Shown here: piece after piece, positions 51,866 to 60,074 of the stretch
Numbering within the stretch: position 1 is the stretch's first letter
Layout: each line of letters begins with the position of its first letter
Origin: Cellulomonas chitinilytica
GTDB lineage: Bacteria; Actinomycetota; Actinomycetes; Actinomycetales; Cellulomonadaceae
Direction of reading: 5' to 3'
NCBI RefSeq assembly: GCF_016862675.1
Contig: NZ_BONK01000001.1
Span: forward strand, 62,001 to 126,000
Length of the DNA: 64,000 nt
Position numbers and translations under genes: made by a program
Notes under the pieces: model-generated
Told to the model about the DNA's origin: nothing
The model's database searches: none
The model's input: only the letters and a program-made list of their open reading frames with translations

Positions 51866-52741
51866 TCAGGAGAGCAGCGCGCGGGCGAGCTGCGCCGTCT
51901 CGGACGGCGTCTTGCCGACCTTGACGCCGGCGGCCTCGAGGGCCTCCTTCTTCGCCTGGGCGGTGCCGGACGAGCCCGACACGATCGCGCCGGCGTGGCC
52001 CATCGTCTTGCCCTCGGGGGCCGTGAAGCCCGCGACGTAGCCGACGACCGGCTTGGTGACGTGCTCGGCGATGAACGCCGCGGCCCGCTCCTCGGCGTCG
52101 CCGCCGATCTCGCCGATCATCACGATGACCTCGGTGTCGGGGTCCGCCTCGAACGCGGCCAGCGCGTCGATGTGCGTGGTGCCGATGATCGGGTCGCCGC
52201 CGATGCCGATGGCCGTCGAGAACCCGAAGTCCCGCAGCTCGTACATCATCTGGTAGGTCAGCGTGCCGGACTTCGACACGAGGCCGACGCGGCCCGGGCC
52301 CGTGATGTCGGCCGGGATGATGCCGACGTTCGACTTCCCGGGGCTGATGAGGCCGGGGCAGTTCGGGCCGATGAGCTGCACGCCCTTGTCCTGCGCGTGC
52401 GCGAAGAACTCGGCCGTGTCGTCGACGGGGACGCCCTCGGTGATGATGACGACGAGCGGGACGCCCGCGTCGATCGCCTCGATGACCGCGCCCTTGGTGT
52501 GGGCCGGCGGCACGAAGATGACGGACACGTCGGCGCCGGTCTTGTCGACGGCCTCGGTGACGGAGCCGAAGACGGGGACGTCGACGTCACCGAAGGACTG
52601 GGTCGTGCCCGCCTTGCGCGGGTTGACGCCGCCGACCACGTTCGTGCCGGAGGCCAGCATGCGGGTCGTGTGCTTGGTGCCCTCGGAGCCCGTCATGCCC
52701 TGGACGATGACCTTGGATGCCTCGGTCAGGAAGATCGCCAT
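51866..52741 (-). CDS. sucD: Succinyl-CoA synthetase alpha subunit
   Basis: The product has 291 residues. The CoA-binding domain starts with [11 protein letters not shown] near 12, G-P-N-C-P-G near 120 follows and the phosphorylated-His loop G-H-A-G-A-I-V near 245 is intact. With SucC it makes ATP or GTP from succinyl-CoA in the TCA cycle. It follows sucC after 35 bp. Confidence 0.97.
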   Translation of the reverse strand: MAIFLTEASKVIVQGMTGSEGTKHTTRMLASGTNVVGGVNPRKAGTTQSFGDVDVPVFGSVTEAVDKTGADVSVIFVPPAHTKGAVIEAIDAGVPLVVIITEGVPVDDTAEFFAHAQDKGVQLIGPNCPGLISPGKSNVGIIPADITGPGRVGLVSKSGTLTYQMMYELRDFGFSTAIGIGGDPIIGTTHIDALAAFEADPDTEVIVMIGEIGGDAEERAAAFIAEHVTKPVVGYVAGFTAPEGKTMGHAGAIVSGSSGTAQAKKEALEAAGVKVGKTPSETAQLARALLS

Positions 52742-52776
52742 GGTGGTGTCTGCTTCTCTCTGCGTCTGGGGTTCGA

Positions 52777-53970
52777 TCAGGCTGCGGCGTTGGCCAGCTC
52801 GGCCGCCTTGTCGGCGCCGCCGTCCATGGTGTCCGCGAGCACGACGAGCGGGTGGCCGGCCTCGGCGAGGATGCGGCGGCCCTCCTCGACGTTGTTGCCG
52901 TCGAGACGGACGACGAGCGGCTTGTTCTCCTCGTCGCCGAGGATCTCGAGCGCGTGGACGATGCCGTTCGCGACCGCGTCGCACGCCGTGATGCCGCCGA
53001 ACACGTTGACGAACACCGACTTGACCTGCGGGTCCGTGAGGATGATGTGCAGGCCGGCCGCCATGATCTCGGCGCTCGCGCCGCCGCCGATGTCGAGGAA
53101 GTTCGCCGGCTTGACGCCGCCGTGCTTCTCGCCGGCGTAGGCCACGACGTCGAGCGTGCTCATGACGAGCCCGGCGCCGTTGCCGATGATGCCGACCTCG
53201 CCGTCGAGCTTGACGTAGTTGAGGTCCTTCTCCTTGGCGGCGGCCTCGAGCGGGTCGGCCGCGGCGGTGTCCTCGAGCTCGGCGTGGTCCGGGTGGCGGA
53301 AGTCGGCGTTCGTGTCGAGCGTGACCTTGCCGTCGAGCGCGACGATCTCGCCGTCCTCCGTGAGGACGAGCGGGTTGACCTCGACGAGCGTGGCGTCCTC
53401 CTGGTCGTACACGTGCCACAGCTTCTGCAGCACGGCGGCGACCTTGGCGGCGATCTCGGGCGACGTCTTCTCGGGGAACCCGGCGGCGGCGACGATCTCG
53501 TCGGCCTTCGCCTGGTCGATGCCGGTGCGCGGGTCCACCGCGACCCGGGCGAGCGCCTCGGGACGCTCGACGGCGAGCTGCTCGATCTCCATGCCGCCCT
53601 CGACGGACGCCATCGCGAGGTAGCGACGCTCGGCCCGGTCGAGCAGGACCGAGAAGTAGAACTCCTGCGCGATCTTCGCGCCCGCGGCGATCATCACGCG
53701 GTGCACGGTGTGGCCCTTGATGTCCATGCCGAGGATCTCGCCGGCCTTCTCGGCCGCCTCGTCCGCGGAGCGGGCGAGCTTGACGCCGCCGGCCTTGCCA
53801 CGGCCACCCGTCTTGACCTGGGCCTTGACGACGACCACGCCGCCCTCCTCGCCGAGGAGCTGCTGCGCACCCGCGCGGGCCTCCTCGGAGGTGGTGGCGA
53901 CGACGCCGCCGAGCACGGGCACGCCGTGCTTCTCGAACATGTCACGTGCCTGGTACTCGAACAGGTCCAC
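52777..53970 (-). CDS. sucC: Succinyl-CoA synthetase beta subunit
   Basis: The product has 397 residues. An ATP-grasp domain starts at [10 protein letters not shown], with [13 protein letters not shown] near 47-59 and L-V-E-V-N-P-L near 196. The C-terminal ligase domain has [11 protein letters not shown] and N-V-F-G-G-I. I use the GTG at 53970, where the family N-terminus begins, with AGAGGA upstream. The promoter lies about 60 bp further upstream. Confidence 0.96.
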   Translation of the reverse strand: MDLFEYQARDMFEKHGVPVLGGVVATTSEEARAGAQQLLGEEGGVVVVKAQVKTGGRGKAGGVKLARSADEAAEKAGEILGMDIKGHTVHRVMIAAGAKIAQEFYFSVLLDRAERRYLAMASVEGGMEIEQLAVERPEALARVAVDPRTGIDQAKADEIVAAAGFPEKTSPEIAAKVAAVLQKLWHVYDQEDATLVEVNPLVLTEDGEIVALDGKVTLDTNADFRHPDHAELEDTAAADPLEAAAKEKDLNYVKLDGEVGIIGNGAGLVMSTLDVVAYAGEKHGGVKPANFLDIGGGASAEIMAAGLHIILTDPQVKSVFVNVFGGITACDAVANGIVHALEILGDEENKPLVVRLDGNNVEEGRRILAEAGHPLVVLADTMDGGADKAAELANAAA

Positions 53971-54035
53971 CTGGTCCGGTTTCCTCTCGTTGACCGGCGA
54001 TCCGCGTCCTCGGTCCGGCCGCTTCGCCCCGATCG

Positions 54036-54078
54036 ATGGTAGCCGCCGGGCGAAGATATCTTCACATCGAGAGATGTG
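54036..54078 (-). promoter_or_regulatory. sucCD promoter with paired palindromes
   Basis: On the minus strand TGAAGA (54059-54064), a 17-bp spacer and TACCAT (54036-54041) form a promoter. GAAGATATCTTC (54052-54063) and CACATC-N4-GATGTG (54063-54078) are adjoining perfect inverted repeats. TCTTCACATCGAGA (54059-54072) resembles the icd site. Confidence 0.55.
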
Positions 54079-54142
54079 GCGTTCGCGACCTCCGGGCACC
54101 CCGCGGCGGCTAGCGTCCAGGCACCGGATCTGACGAGGAGCG

Positions 54143-54847
54143 ATGCCTGTGCCCGTGCCGACGCCCGTCTCGGTCCCGCTCCTCGCGCGCACGCCGGAGC
54201 GGTCCGCCGTCCTGGCGGCGGTCGCCGCGCGGGTTCCCGACCCCCGGAGCCTGGGTCGTCCGGTGCTGGTCGCGGTGGACGGCGTGGACGGCGCGGGCAA
54301 GTCGGTGCTCGCCGCCGAGCTGGTCGCGGTGCTGCGCTCCGCCGGCCGCACGGTCGTCGCGGCCTCCGTCGACGGCTTCCACCGACCCCGGGACGTGCGG
54401 TACCGGCGCGGGCGGACCTCCCCCGAGGGGTTCTGGGCCGACTCCTACGACTACGACGCGCTGCGCACCGAGCTCCTGGACCCGTTCGCGCCAGCGGGGT
54501 CGCGCCGGTTCCGCCGGGCGGTGCGGGACGTCGCCACCGACACCGCCCTCGACCTGGCACACGAGACGGGCTCCGACGACACCGTGCTCGTCGTGGACGG
54601 CATCTTCCTGCAGCGCGCCGAGCTCGACGCCTGGTGGGACGTCACCGTGTTCCTGCAGGTCGGGTTCGACGAGACCTTCCGCCGGATGGCGGCGCGCGAC
54701 GGCTGCCCGCCCGACCCGGCGGACCCGGCGAACCGCCGCTACGTGGACGGTCAGCTGCGCTACCTCGCCGAGCGGGACCCGGCCGCGCGCGCCGACGTGC
54801 TGGTGGACAACTCCGACGTGGGGCGCCCGGTGCTGCTGCGCGGCTGA
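54143..54847 (+). CDS. Uridine-kinase-like nucleoside/nucleotide kinase
   Basis: The product has 234 residues. The P-loop [10 protein letters not shown] lies near 48-57, followed by S-V-D-G-F-H-R-P (substrate Asp and His of the uridine-kinase family) near 75 and D-G-I-F-L near 151. It probably phosphorylates a nucleoside or related small molecule with ATP. True uridine kinases are more conserved, so the substrate is open. GAGGAG precedes the ATG and TAGCGT (54111-54116) is a likely -10. Confidence 0.8.
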   Translation: MPVPVPTPVSVPLLARTPERSAVLAAVAARVPDPRSLGRPVLVAVDGVDGAGKSVLAAELVAVLRSAGRTVVAASVDGFHRPRDVRYRRGRTSPEGFWADSYDYDALRTELLDPFAPAGSRRFRRAVRDVATDTALDLAHETGSDDTVLVVDGIFLQRAELDAWWDVTVFLQVGFDETFRRMAARDGCPPDPADPANRRYVDGQLRYLAERDPAARADVLVDNSDVGRPVLLRG

Positions 54848-54864
54848 CCGCCACCGAGCCCTCC

Positions 54865-54911
54865 GTCAACACAGGTTGACAGACACCTGGTCGTCAACTT
54901 ACGTTGACGGC
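54865..54911 (+). promoter_or_regulatory. Promoter with twin GTCAAC-N4-GTTGAC operators
   Basis: A perfect -35 TTGACA (54876-54881), 18-bp spacer and TACGTT (54900-54905) lie 6 nt before the ATG at 54912. GTCAACACAGGTTGAC (54865-54880) covers the -35 box and CGTCAACTTACGTTGACG (54892-54909) covers the -10 box and start of transcription. The centres are 28 bp apart. Confidence 0.82.
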
Positions 54912-55121
54912 ATGTCCGACGACCTCATGACCGCCGCAGCCGGCGACGACCCCCGCGAGGGGCTGCTCGCCGTGCACTCCCTGCGCGAGCTGGCCGACCG
55001 CCTGGAGGCACTGCACGTCGAGCGCGCCCGTCGCCTCGGATGGTCCTGGGAGCAGATCGCGACCGTCCTCGGCGTCAGCCGCCAGGCGGTCCACAAGAAG
55101 TTCGGGAAGAGGTTCCGCTGA
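54912..55121 (+). CDS. Small helix-turn-helix protein of the Clp-N module
   Basis: The product has 69 residues. An N-terminal acidic lead is followed by one helical domain: L-R-E-L-A-D-R-L-E-A-L-H-V-E-R-A-R (helix), then a helix-turn-helix W-S-W-E-Q-I-A-T-V-L-G-V-S-R-Q-A-V-H-K-K-F near 45-65. No sensor domain is present, so it should need a partner to respond to a signal. Two palindromes at its own promoter suggest autoregulation. Its stop overlaps the next ATG (TGATG), so the two proteins are made together. Confidence 0.85.
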   Translation: MSDDLMTAAAGDDPREGLLAVHSLRELADRLEALHVERARRLGWSWEQIATVLGVSRQAVHKKFGKRFR

Positions 55122-55666
55122 TGTTCGAGCGATTCACCAAGGACGCGCGCAGCTCCGTCGTCCAGGCCCAGGACGAGGCCCGGCGCCTCGGCGCCGACCG
55201 CATCGACTCCGCCCACCTGCTGCTCGGCGCGGTGTCCGACCCCGCGTCCGTCGCGGCCCGGGCGCTCGCCACGCTCGGCGTCGACCACGACGGTCTCGTC
55301 ACGACGGTCCGCGCCCTGCCGCACCGTTCCCTCGACGCCGACGCGCTCGCCGGCGTCGGCATCGACCTCGAGTCCGTGCGCGCGCAGGTCGAGGCGACGT
55401 TCGGGCCGGGGGCCCTCGACGAGCCCGCGGAGACCCGCGGCCGCAAGCACCTGCCGTTCGACAAGGACGCCAAGAAGGCGCTCCAGGTCGCGCTGCGTGA
55501 GGCGATCCGGTTCTCGTCCAACCGGATCGACACCGGCCACCTGCTGCTCGCCCTCGCCCGGCTCGACGGGACGCCCGGTCAGCGGGCGCTGGAGGCCGCC
55601 GGTCACGGCCGCGACGAGCTCGAGCGGGCCGTCGTCGCCGCCTGGGCCGACACCACCGCCGCCTGA
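55121..55666 (+). CDS. Stand-alone Clp N-domain (double repeat) protein
   Basis: The product has 181 residues. Two Clp_N half-repeats are visible: F-E-R-F-T-K-D-A-R with I-D-S-A-H-L-L-L-G-A (about 2-75), and L-P-F-D-K-D-A-K-K-A-L with I-D-T-G-H-L-L-L-A-L (about 110-175), joined by a linker with G-I-D-L-E-S-V-R. This is the adaptor- and substrate-binding N-domain of ClpA/B/C chaperones, without any AAA+ module. It could bind Clp adaptors, phospho-arginine substrates or antibiotics in competition with ClpC, or serve as the sensor for the HTH protein encoded just upstream (inference). Confidence 0.88.
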   Translation: MFERFTKDARSSVVQAQDEARRLGADRIDSAHLLLGAVSDPASVAARALATLGVDHDGLVTTVRALPHRSLDADALAGVGIDLESVRAQVEATFGPGALDEPAETRGRKHLPFDKDAKKALQVALREAIRFSSNRIDTGHLLLALARLDGTPGQRALEAAGHGRDELERAVVAAWADTTAA

Positions 55667-55745
55667 AGGCCGGGCCGGTGCCGACGGTCGCGCGTCCGAG
55701 CCTCGTGCGGGCGCTGGTGCTCGGGCTCGGCCCCGGACCGTGGGC

Positions 55746-58391
55746 CTACAGCTTGACGACCGGCGAGTACCGCAGCAGGAGCCGCTTGGTGCCCTCGGAG
55801 CCGAAGTCGACCTTGACGACCGCGTTCGGTCCGGCCCCCTCCAGCGCGACGACCGTGCCCAGGCCGTACGAGTCGTGCGTGACCCGGTCGCCGATCGCCA
55901 GGTTCGGGATCGCCGAGTCCGGCCGCGGCTTCGCGGAACCGAACGTCGCGCCCGTCGACGGCAGCGCGGGCCGCGACTCGCGCTCCGACCTGCCACCCGA
56001 GCCGTACCCGCCCGACCCGGACCCCGAGCCACGGGAGCCGTACCCCGAGCCGTTGCCGCCCGACCCCGACCGCCCGCCCGAACCGAAGCCCGACCCCCAC
56101 CCGCCGCGCAGCTGCGACGTCGACGACTCACGCCGCCGCCAGTCGATGAGCTCGTCGGGCAGGTCGTCGAGGAACCGGCTGGGCGGGAACTCGTTGGGCA
56201 CGCCCCACGCCGTACGGACGGCGGCCCGCGAGATGTACAACCGCTCCCGCGCCCGCGTCAGCCCGACGTAGGCGAGCCGCCGCTCCTCCGCGAGCTGGTC
56301 GGTGTCGGTCAGCGACCTCATGTGCGGGAACGTGCCGTCCTCCATGCCGGTGAGGAACACGACGGGGAACTCGAGGCCCTTCGCGGTGTGCAGCGTCATC
56401 AGCGTGATCACGCCCTGGTCCGCGGGCTTCTCGGCACCGTCCTCGTCGTCGCCGCCGTCGGGCGTCGGGATCTGGTCGGAGTCCGCGACGAGCGAGACGC
56501 GCTCGAGGAAGTCGGCCAGGTCGCCGTCCGGCTCGCTCTGCTCGAACTCCGAGGCCACGGCGTGCAGCTCGGCGAGGTTCTCGACGCGCGACGCGTCCTG
56601 CGGGTCCTCGCTCGCGCGCAGCTCCGCGAGGTAGCCGGAGCGGTCCAGCACCGCGCCGAGGACCTCCGCCGGCCCGGACGTCGAGGCCAGCACCCGCAGG
56701 TCCGTCATCATGTCGGCGAACGCCTGCAGGCCGGTCACCGCGCGCGTGCCCAGGCCGGGCACCTCGTCGAGCCGGTCGAGGGCCGCGCCGAACGAGATGC
56801 GCTCGCGCTCCGCGAAGCTCGACACCATCGCCTCGGACCGGTCCCCCAGCCCGCGCTTCGGGACGTTGAGGATGCGGCGCACGTTCACGTCGTCGTCCGG
56901 GTTCGCGATCGCCCGCAGGTAGGCGACGGCGTCCTTGATCTCGCGCCGCTCGTAGAACCGCGTGCCGCCGACCACCTTGTACGGCAGCCCGACGCGGATC
57001 AGCACCTCCTCGAGCGCCCGGGACTGGGCGTTCGCGCGGTAGAAGATCGCGACGTCCCCCGGCCGCACCCCGTCGGAGTCGCCGAGCCGGTCGATCTCCT
57101 GCGCGACGAACCGCGCCTCCTCGTGCTCGGTGTCGGCGACGTAGGCGACGATCTGCGCGCCCTGGCCCGAGTCGGTCCACAGCCGCTTGGGCTTGCGGCC
57201 CGGGTTGCGGCTGATGACCGCGTTGGCGGCCGAGAGGATCGTCTGCGTGGAGCGGTAGTTCTGCTCGAGCAGGATCGTGCGCGCGTCCGGGTAGTCGGCC
57301 TCGAACTCCATGATGTTGCGGATCGACGCCCCGCGGAACGCGTAGATCGACTGGTCGGCGTCGCCGACGACCGTGAGCTCGCCGCGCGGCACGTCGTCGC
57401 CCGCGTCGGCCGTCGCGACCTCGTCCACCGCGACGGGCGCCGTGCTCTGCACCCCGACCAGCTCGCGGACCAGCACGTACTGCGCGTGGTTCGTGTCCTG
57501 GTACTCGTCGACGAGCACGTGGCGGAAGCGGCGCCGGTAGTGCTCCGCGACCGCCGGGAACGCCTGCAGCAGGTGCACCGTCGTCATGATGAGGTCGTCG
57601 AAGTCGAGCGCGTGCGCCTGCCGCAGCCGCGCCTGGTACCTCGTGTAGACCTGCGCGAGCGCCGCGTCGAAGTCGTTGGTCGCTCCCCCGCCCGACGTCG
57701 CGGCGAACTGCTCGGGGTCCACGAGCTCGTCCTTGAGCGCGGAGATCTTGTTCGCGAGCGCCTTCGCCGGGTACCGCTTGGGGTCGAGGTCCAGCTCGCG
57801 GGCGACGAGCGTGAGCAGCCGCTGGGAGTCCGCGGCGTCGTAGATCGAGAAGCTCGACCGCAGCCCCAGCGTGGCGGCCTCGCGGCGCAGGATCCGCACG
57901 CACGCCGAGTGGAACGTGGACACCCACATGTGGCGCGCGGACGGGCCGACGAGCTGCTCGACGCGCTCGCGCATCTCGGCGGCGGCCTTGTTGGTGAACG
58001 TGATGGCGAGGACCTCGCCGGGCCGCGCCCGACGGGTGGCGAGCAGGTGCGCGATGCGGTGCGCCAGGACGCGGGTCTTGCCGGAGCCCGCGCCGGCGAC
58101 GATGAGCAGCGGCCCGCCGTGGTGCACGACCGCGTCCCGCTGCTGCGGGTTCAGCCCGACGAGCAGGGCGTCGGCGGCGGCCTGGCGACGGGCCAGCCGC
58201 TCCTCGTCGTCCTCCTGGGCGCGCTCGTCCTGCGGGCGCGGGGCGACGACGGTGGGCAGGCCGGAGGGCTCCCCCGTGTGCGCGCCGGGGCGGGTTCCGG
58301 TGCCGCCGGCTGTGCCGGGACCGGCGCCGGGCAGGCCCGCCTGCGGGAGGCCGGGCAGAGGCAGGGCGAGGTTCTCGAAGAGCGACGTCAT
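55746..58391 (-). CDS. pcrA: ATP-dependent DNA helicase PcrA/UvrD
   Basis: The product has 881 residues. This SF1A helicase has Walker A G-A-G-S-G-K-T near 108, the D-E-Y-Q-D-T motif II near 300, Q-N-Y-R-S near 390 and V-N-L-M-T-L/H-T-A-K-G-L-E-F motifs near 680. A glycine/serine linker (about 790-835) leads to a C-terminal Tudor-like RNA-polymerase-binding domain with G-D-R-V-T-H-D-S-Y-G-L-G-T-V. It acts in nucleotide excision repair and replication-transcription conflict. I use the ATG at 58391; TACTCT is 9 nt upstream. The N-terminal 80 residues are a Pro/Gly-rich extension. Confidence 0.96.
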   Translation of the reverse strand: MTSLFENLALPLPGLPQAGLPGAGPGTAGGTGTRPGAHTGEPSGLPTVVAPRPQDERAQEDDEERLARRQAAADALLVGLNPQQRDAVVHHGGPLLIVAGAGSGKTRVLAHRIAHLLATRRARPGEVLAITFTNKAAAEMRERVEQLVGPSARHMWVSTFHSACVRILRREAATLGLRSSFSIYDAADSQRLLTLVARELDLDPKRYPAKALANKISALKDELVDPEQFAATSGGGATNDFDAALAQVYTRYQARLRQAHALDFDDLIMTTVHLLQAFPAVAEHYRRRFRHVLVDEYQDTNHAQYVLVRELVGVQSTAPVAVDEVATADAGDDVPRGELTVVGDADQSIYAFRGASIRNIMEFEADYPDARTILLEQNYRSTQTILSAANAVISRNPGRKPKRLWTDSGQGAQIVAYVADTEHEEARFVAQEIDRLGDSDGVRPGDVAIFYRANAQSRALEEVLIRVGLPYKVVGGTRFYERREIKDAVAYLRAIANPDDDVNVRRILNVPKRGLGDRSEAMVSSFAERERISFGAALDRLDEVPGLGTRAVTGLQAFADMMTDLRVLASTSGPAEVLGAVLDRSGYLAELRASEDPQDASRVENLAELHAVASEFEQSEPDGDLADFLERVSLVADSDQIPTPDGGDDEDGAEKPADQGVITLMTLHTAKGLEFPVVFLTGMEDGTFPHMRSLTDTDQLAEERRLAYVGLTRARERLYISRAAVRTAWGVPNEFPPSRFLDDLPDELIDWRRRESSTSQLRGGWGSGFGSGGRSGSGGNGSGYGSRGSGSGSGGYGSGGRSERESRPALPSTGATFGSAKPRPDSAIPNLAIGDRVTHDSYGLGTVVALEGAGPNAVVKVDFGSEGTKRLLLRYSPVVKL

Positions 58392-58461
58392 GGCACCACC
58401 AGAGTAGGCGTCACGTCCGACATCCCGGCGCGCCGACACCGTGGGCGGACTGTCCGACCGG

Positions 58462-58944
58462 TCACGTGACGAGCAGCCCGACGACCCACGCCGCGGTGCT
58501 CACGAGGGCCCCGGCGAGCTCCACGAGGATCGTCAGCCCGGTGGCCTGCAGCGCCGCGACCGTCGCCCGCCAGGCCGTCGTGCCGTCACGCAGGCGGACC
58601 AGCTCGGCGAGGTACGTGCCCAGCAGGAAGCCGACAGGAAGCCCGACGACGGGGATGACGAAGAACCCGACGATGCCCGCGAGCCCGCCCCAGATCATCG
58701 TGGAGGAGGGCACACCGGCCCGTTTGAGGTGCCGGCCGGCCAGGAGGTACTTCCCGACCTCTGCGGCCACGGTCGCCAGGACCGCGACGACGACGACGGT
58801 CCAGCCCGCGACGCCTCCCGTGACGACGCCCCACACGACGACCGCGCCCAGCACGAGCAGCGCGCCGGGCAGCACCTGGACGACAACGCCGACCAGGCCG
58901 ACCGCGACCACGACACCGACGAGGACCTCACCGAGCGGGCTCAC
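58462..58944 (-). CDS. DUF456-family membrane protein
   Basis: The product has 160 residues with four to five membrane helices rich in Val and Gly. G-A-L-L-V-L-G-A near 27 and F-V-I-P-V-V-G-L-P-V-G-F-L-L-G-T near 95-110 are typical of DUF456. Function is unknown. It starts with GTG, with TAGGGT 8 nt upstream. Confidence 0.85.
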   Translation of the reverse strand: MSPLGEVLVGVVVAVGLVGVVVQVLPGALLVLGAVVVWGVVTGGVAGWTVVVVAVLATVAAEVGKYLLAGRHLKRAGVPSSTMIWGGLAGIVGFFVIPVVGLPVGFLLGTYLAELVRLRDGTTAWRATVAALQATGLTILVELAGALVSTAAWVVGLLVT

Positions 58945-58990
58945 GGACGCCGACCCTAGCGCCCGGGTCGGCGTCCACGAGGACGCACGC

Positions 58991-59341
58991 TCAGCGCCAG
59001 AGCACCGCGATCGCGATGTTGACGACGGTCAGGCCGGCGATCGAGCCGACGAGCCCGCGGGTGACCTTCTCCGGGCGACGCGTGCCGTAGATCACGAGCC
59101 CGGTCACCACGAGCGCGACGACCAGCTTGACCGCGATCTTCGTGGTGTTGAGCTCGTAGCTCAGGACGTCGGTCGACTCGGCGATCCCGACCATCAGGAT
59201 GCCCGTGACCAGCGCCGTGAGGATGCCGTGCAGCACGCCGGTCGCGATCTTCGGGGTGCGCAGGTTGACGAGCGTGCCGCCGAGCACGATGGCCCAGCCG
59301 ATCAGGTGGAGGACGACGAGGAGGTGGTAGAGGAAGTCCAT
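58991..59341 (-). CDS. Four-helix membrane protein of unknown function
   Basis: The product has 116 residues with four membrane helices covering most of the chain. H-L-I-G-W-A-I-V-L-G-G near 12-22 and a basic R-R-P-E-K loop between helices 3 and 4 are visible. It resembles actinobacterial integral membrane proteins without known role. The ATG is 6 nt after TAAGGT (minus strand, 59348-59353). A TetR-type palindrome covers the -35 region. Confidence 0.75.
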   Translation of the reverse strand: MDFLYHLLVVLHLIGWAIVLGGTLVNLRTPKIATGVLHGILTALVTGILMVGIAESTDVLSYELNTTKIAVKLVVALVVTGLVIYGTRRPEKVTRGLVGSIAGLTVVNIAIAVLWR

Positions 59342-59347
59342 GACGTC

Positions 59348-59376
59348 ACCTTACGCGATCTGACACCGTGTCAGAT
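59348..59376 (-). promoter_or_regulatory. Leaderless promoter with a TetR-type palindrome
   Basis: TAAGGT (59348-59353) is a good -10 box. ATCTGACACCGTGTCAGAT (59358-59376) is a perfect 9-bp inverted repeat about a single central base, covering the -35 and spacer, typical of TetR-family operators. An adjoining ATCAGA at 59381 may be an extra half-site. Confidence 0.7.
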
Positions 59377-59381
59377 AAGTA

Positions 59382-60074
59382 TCAGAGCAGGCGCCGCGCC
59401 GCCGCCCAGCGGGTCAGCTCGTGCCGGCTCGACAGCTGCAGCTTGCGCAGCACCGCCGACACGTGCGTCTCGACCGTCTTGATCGAGATGAACAGCTCCG
59501 AGGCCACCTCGCGGTAGGAGTACCCGCGCGCGATCAGGCGCATCACCTCCCGCTCGCGGGCCGAGAGCCGGTCCAGCTCGTCGTCGCCCGTCGCGACGTC
59601 CCCCGCCGCCGCACCGAACGCGTCGAGCACGAAACCCGCGAGCCGCGGCGAGAACACCGCGTCACCGCCCGCGACCCGCAGCACCGCGTCCGACAGGGCC
59701 GTCCCGTCGATCGCCTTCGTCACGTAGCCCCGCGCGCCCGCGCGGATCACGGCCACGACGTCCTCCGCCGAGTCCGACACCGACAGCGCCAGGAACCGGG
59801 TGTGCGTCGCGACGTCCGCGCACGCCTTGATGACCTCCGCGCCACCGCCGCCGTCACCGCCCGGCAGGTGCACGTCGAGCAGCACGACCGGCGGCTGCAG
59901 CTGGTGCACCACCGCGATCGCCGAGTCCACCGTGTCCGCCTCGCCGACCACCCGGACCCGCGCGTCCAGCGACGCGAGCACCCCGGTGCGGAACAGGTGG
60001 TGGTCGTCGACCAGCACCACGTCGACCGGCACGTCGACCTGCCCGGCCGGGACCGTCGGGACCTCGCCGCTCAT
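59382..60074 (-). CDS. NarL/LuxR-family response regulator
   Basis: The product has 230 residues. The receiver domain (about 15-135) has V-D-D-H-H, the phosphoacceptor Asp in V-V-L-L-D-V-H-L-P-G and K-A-I-D-G at the C-terminal end. A Gly/Ala linker leads to a LuxR-type helix-turn-helix (about 165-225) with L-S-A-R-E-R-E-V, K-T-V-E-T-H-V and L-R-K-L. The ATG overlaps the kinase stop by 4 bp. It is expected to bind the repeats in the divergent control region. Confidence 0.93.
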   Translation of the reverse strand: MSGEVPTVPAGQVDVPVDVVLVDDHHLFRTGVLASLDARVRVVGEADTVDSAIAVVHQLQPPVVLLDVHLPGGDGGGGAEVIKACADVATHTRFLALSVSDSAEDVVAVIRAGARGYVTKAIDGTALSDAVLRVAGGDAVFSPRLAGFVLDAFGAAAGDVATGDDELDRLSAREREVMRLIARGYSYREVASELFISIKTVETHVSAVLRKLQLSSRHELTRWAAARRLL

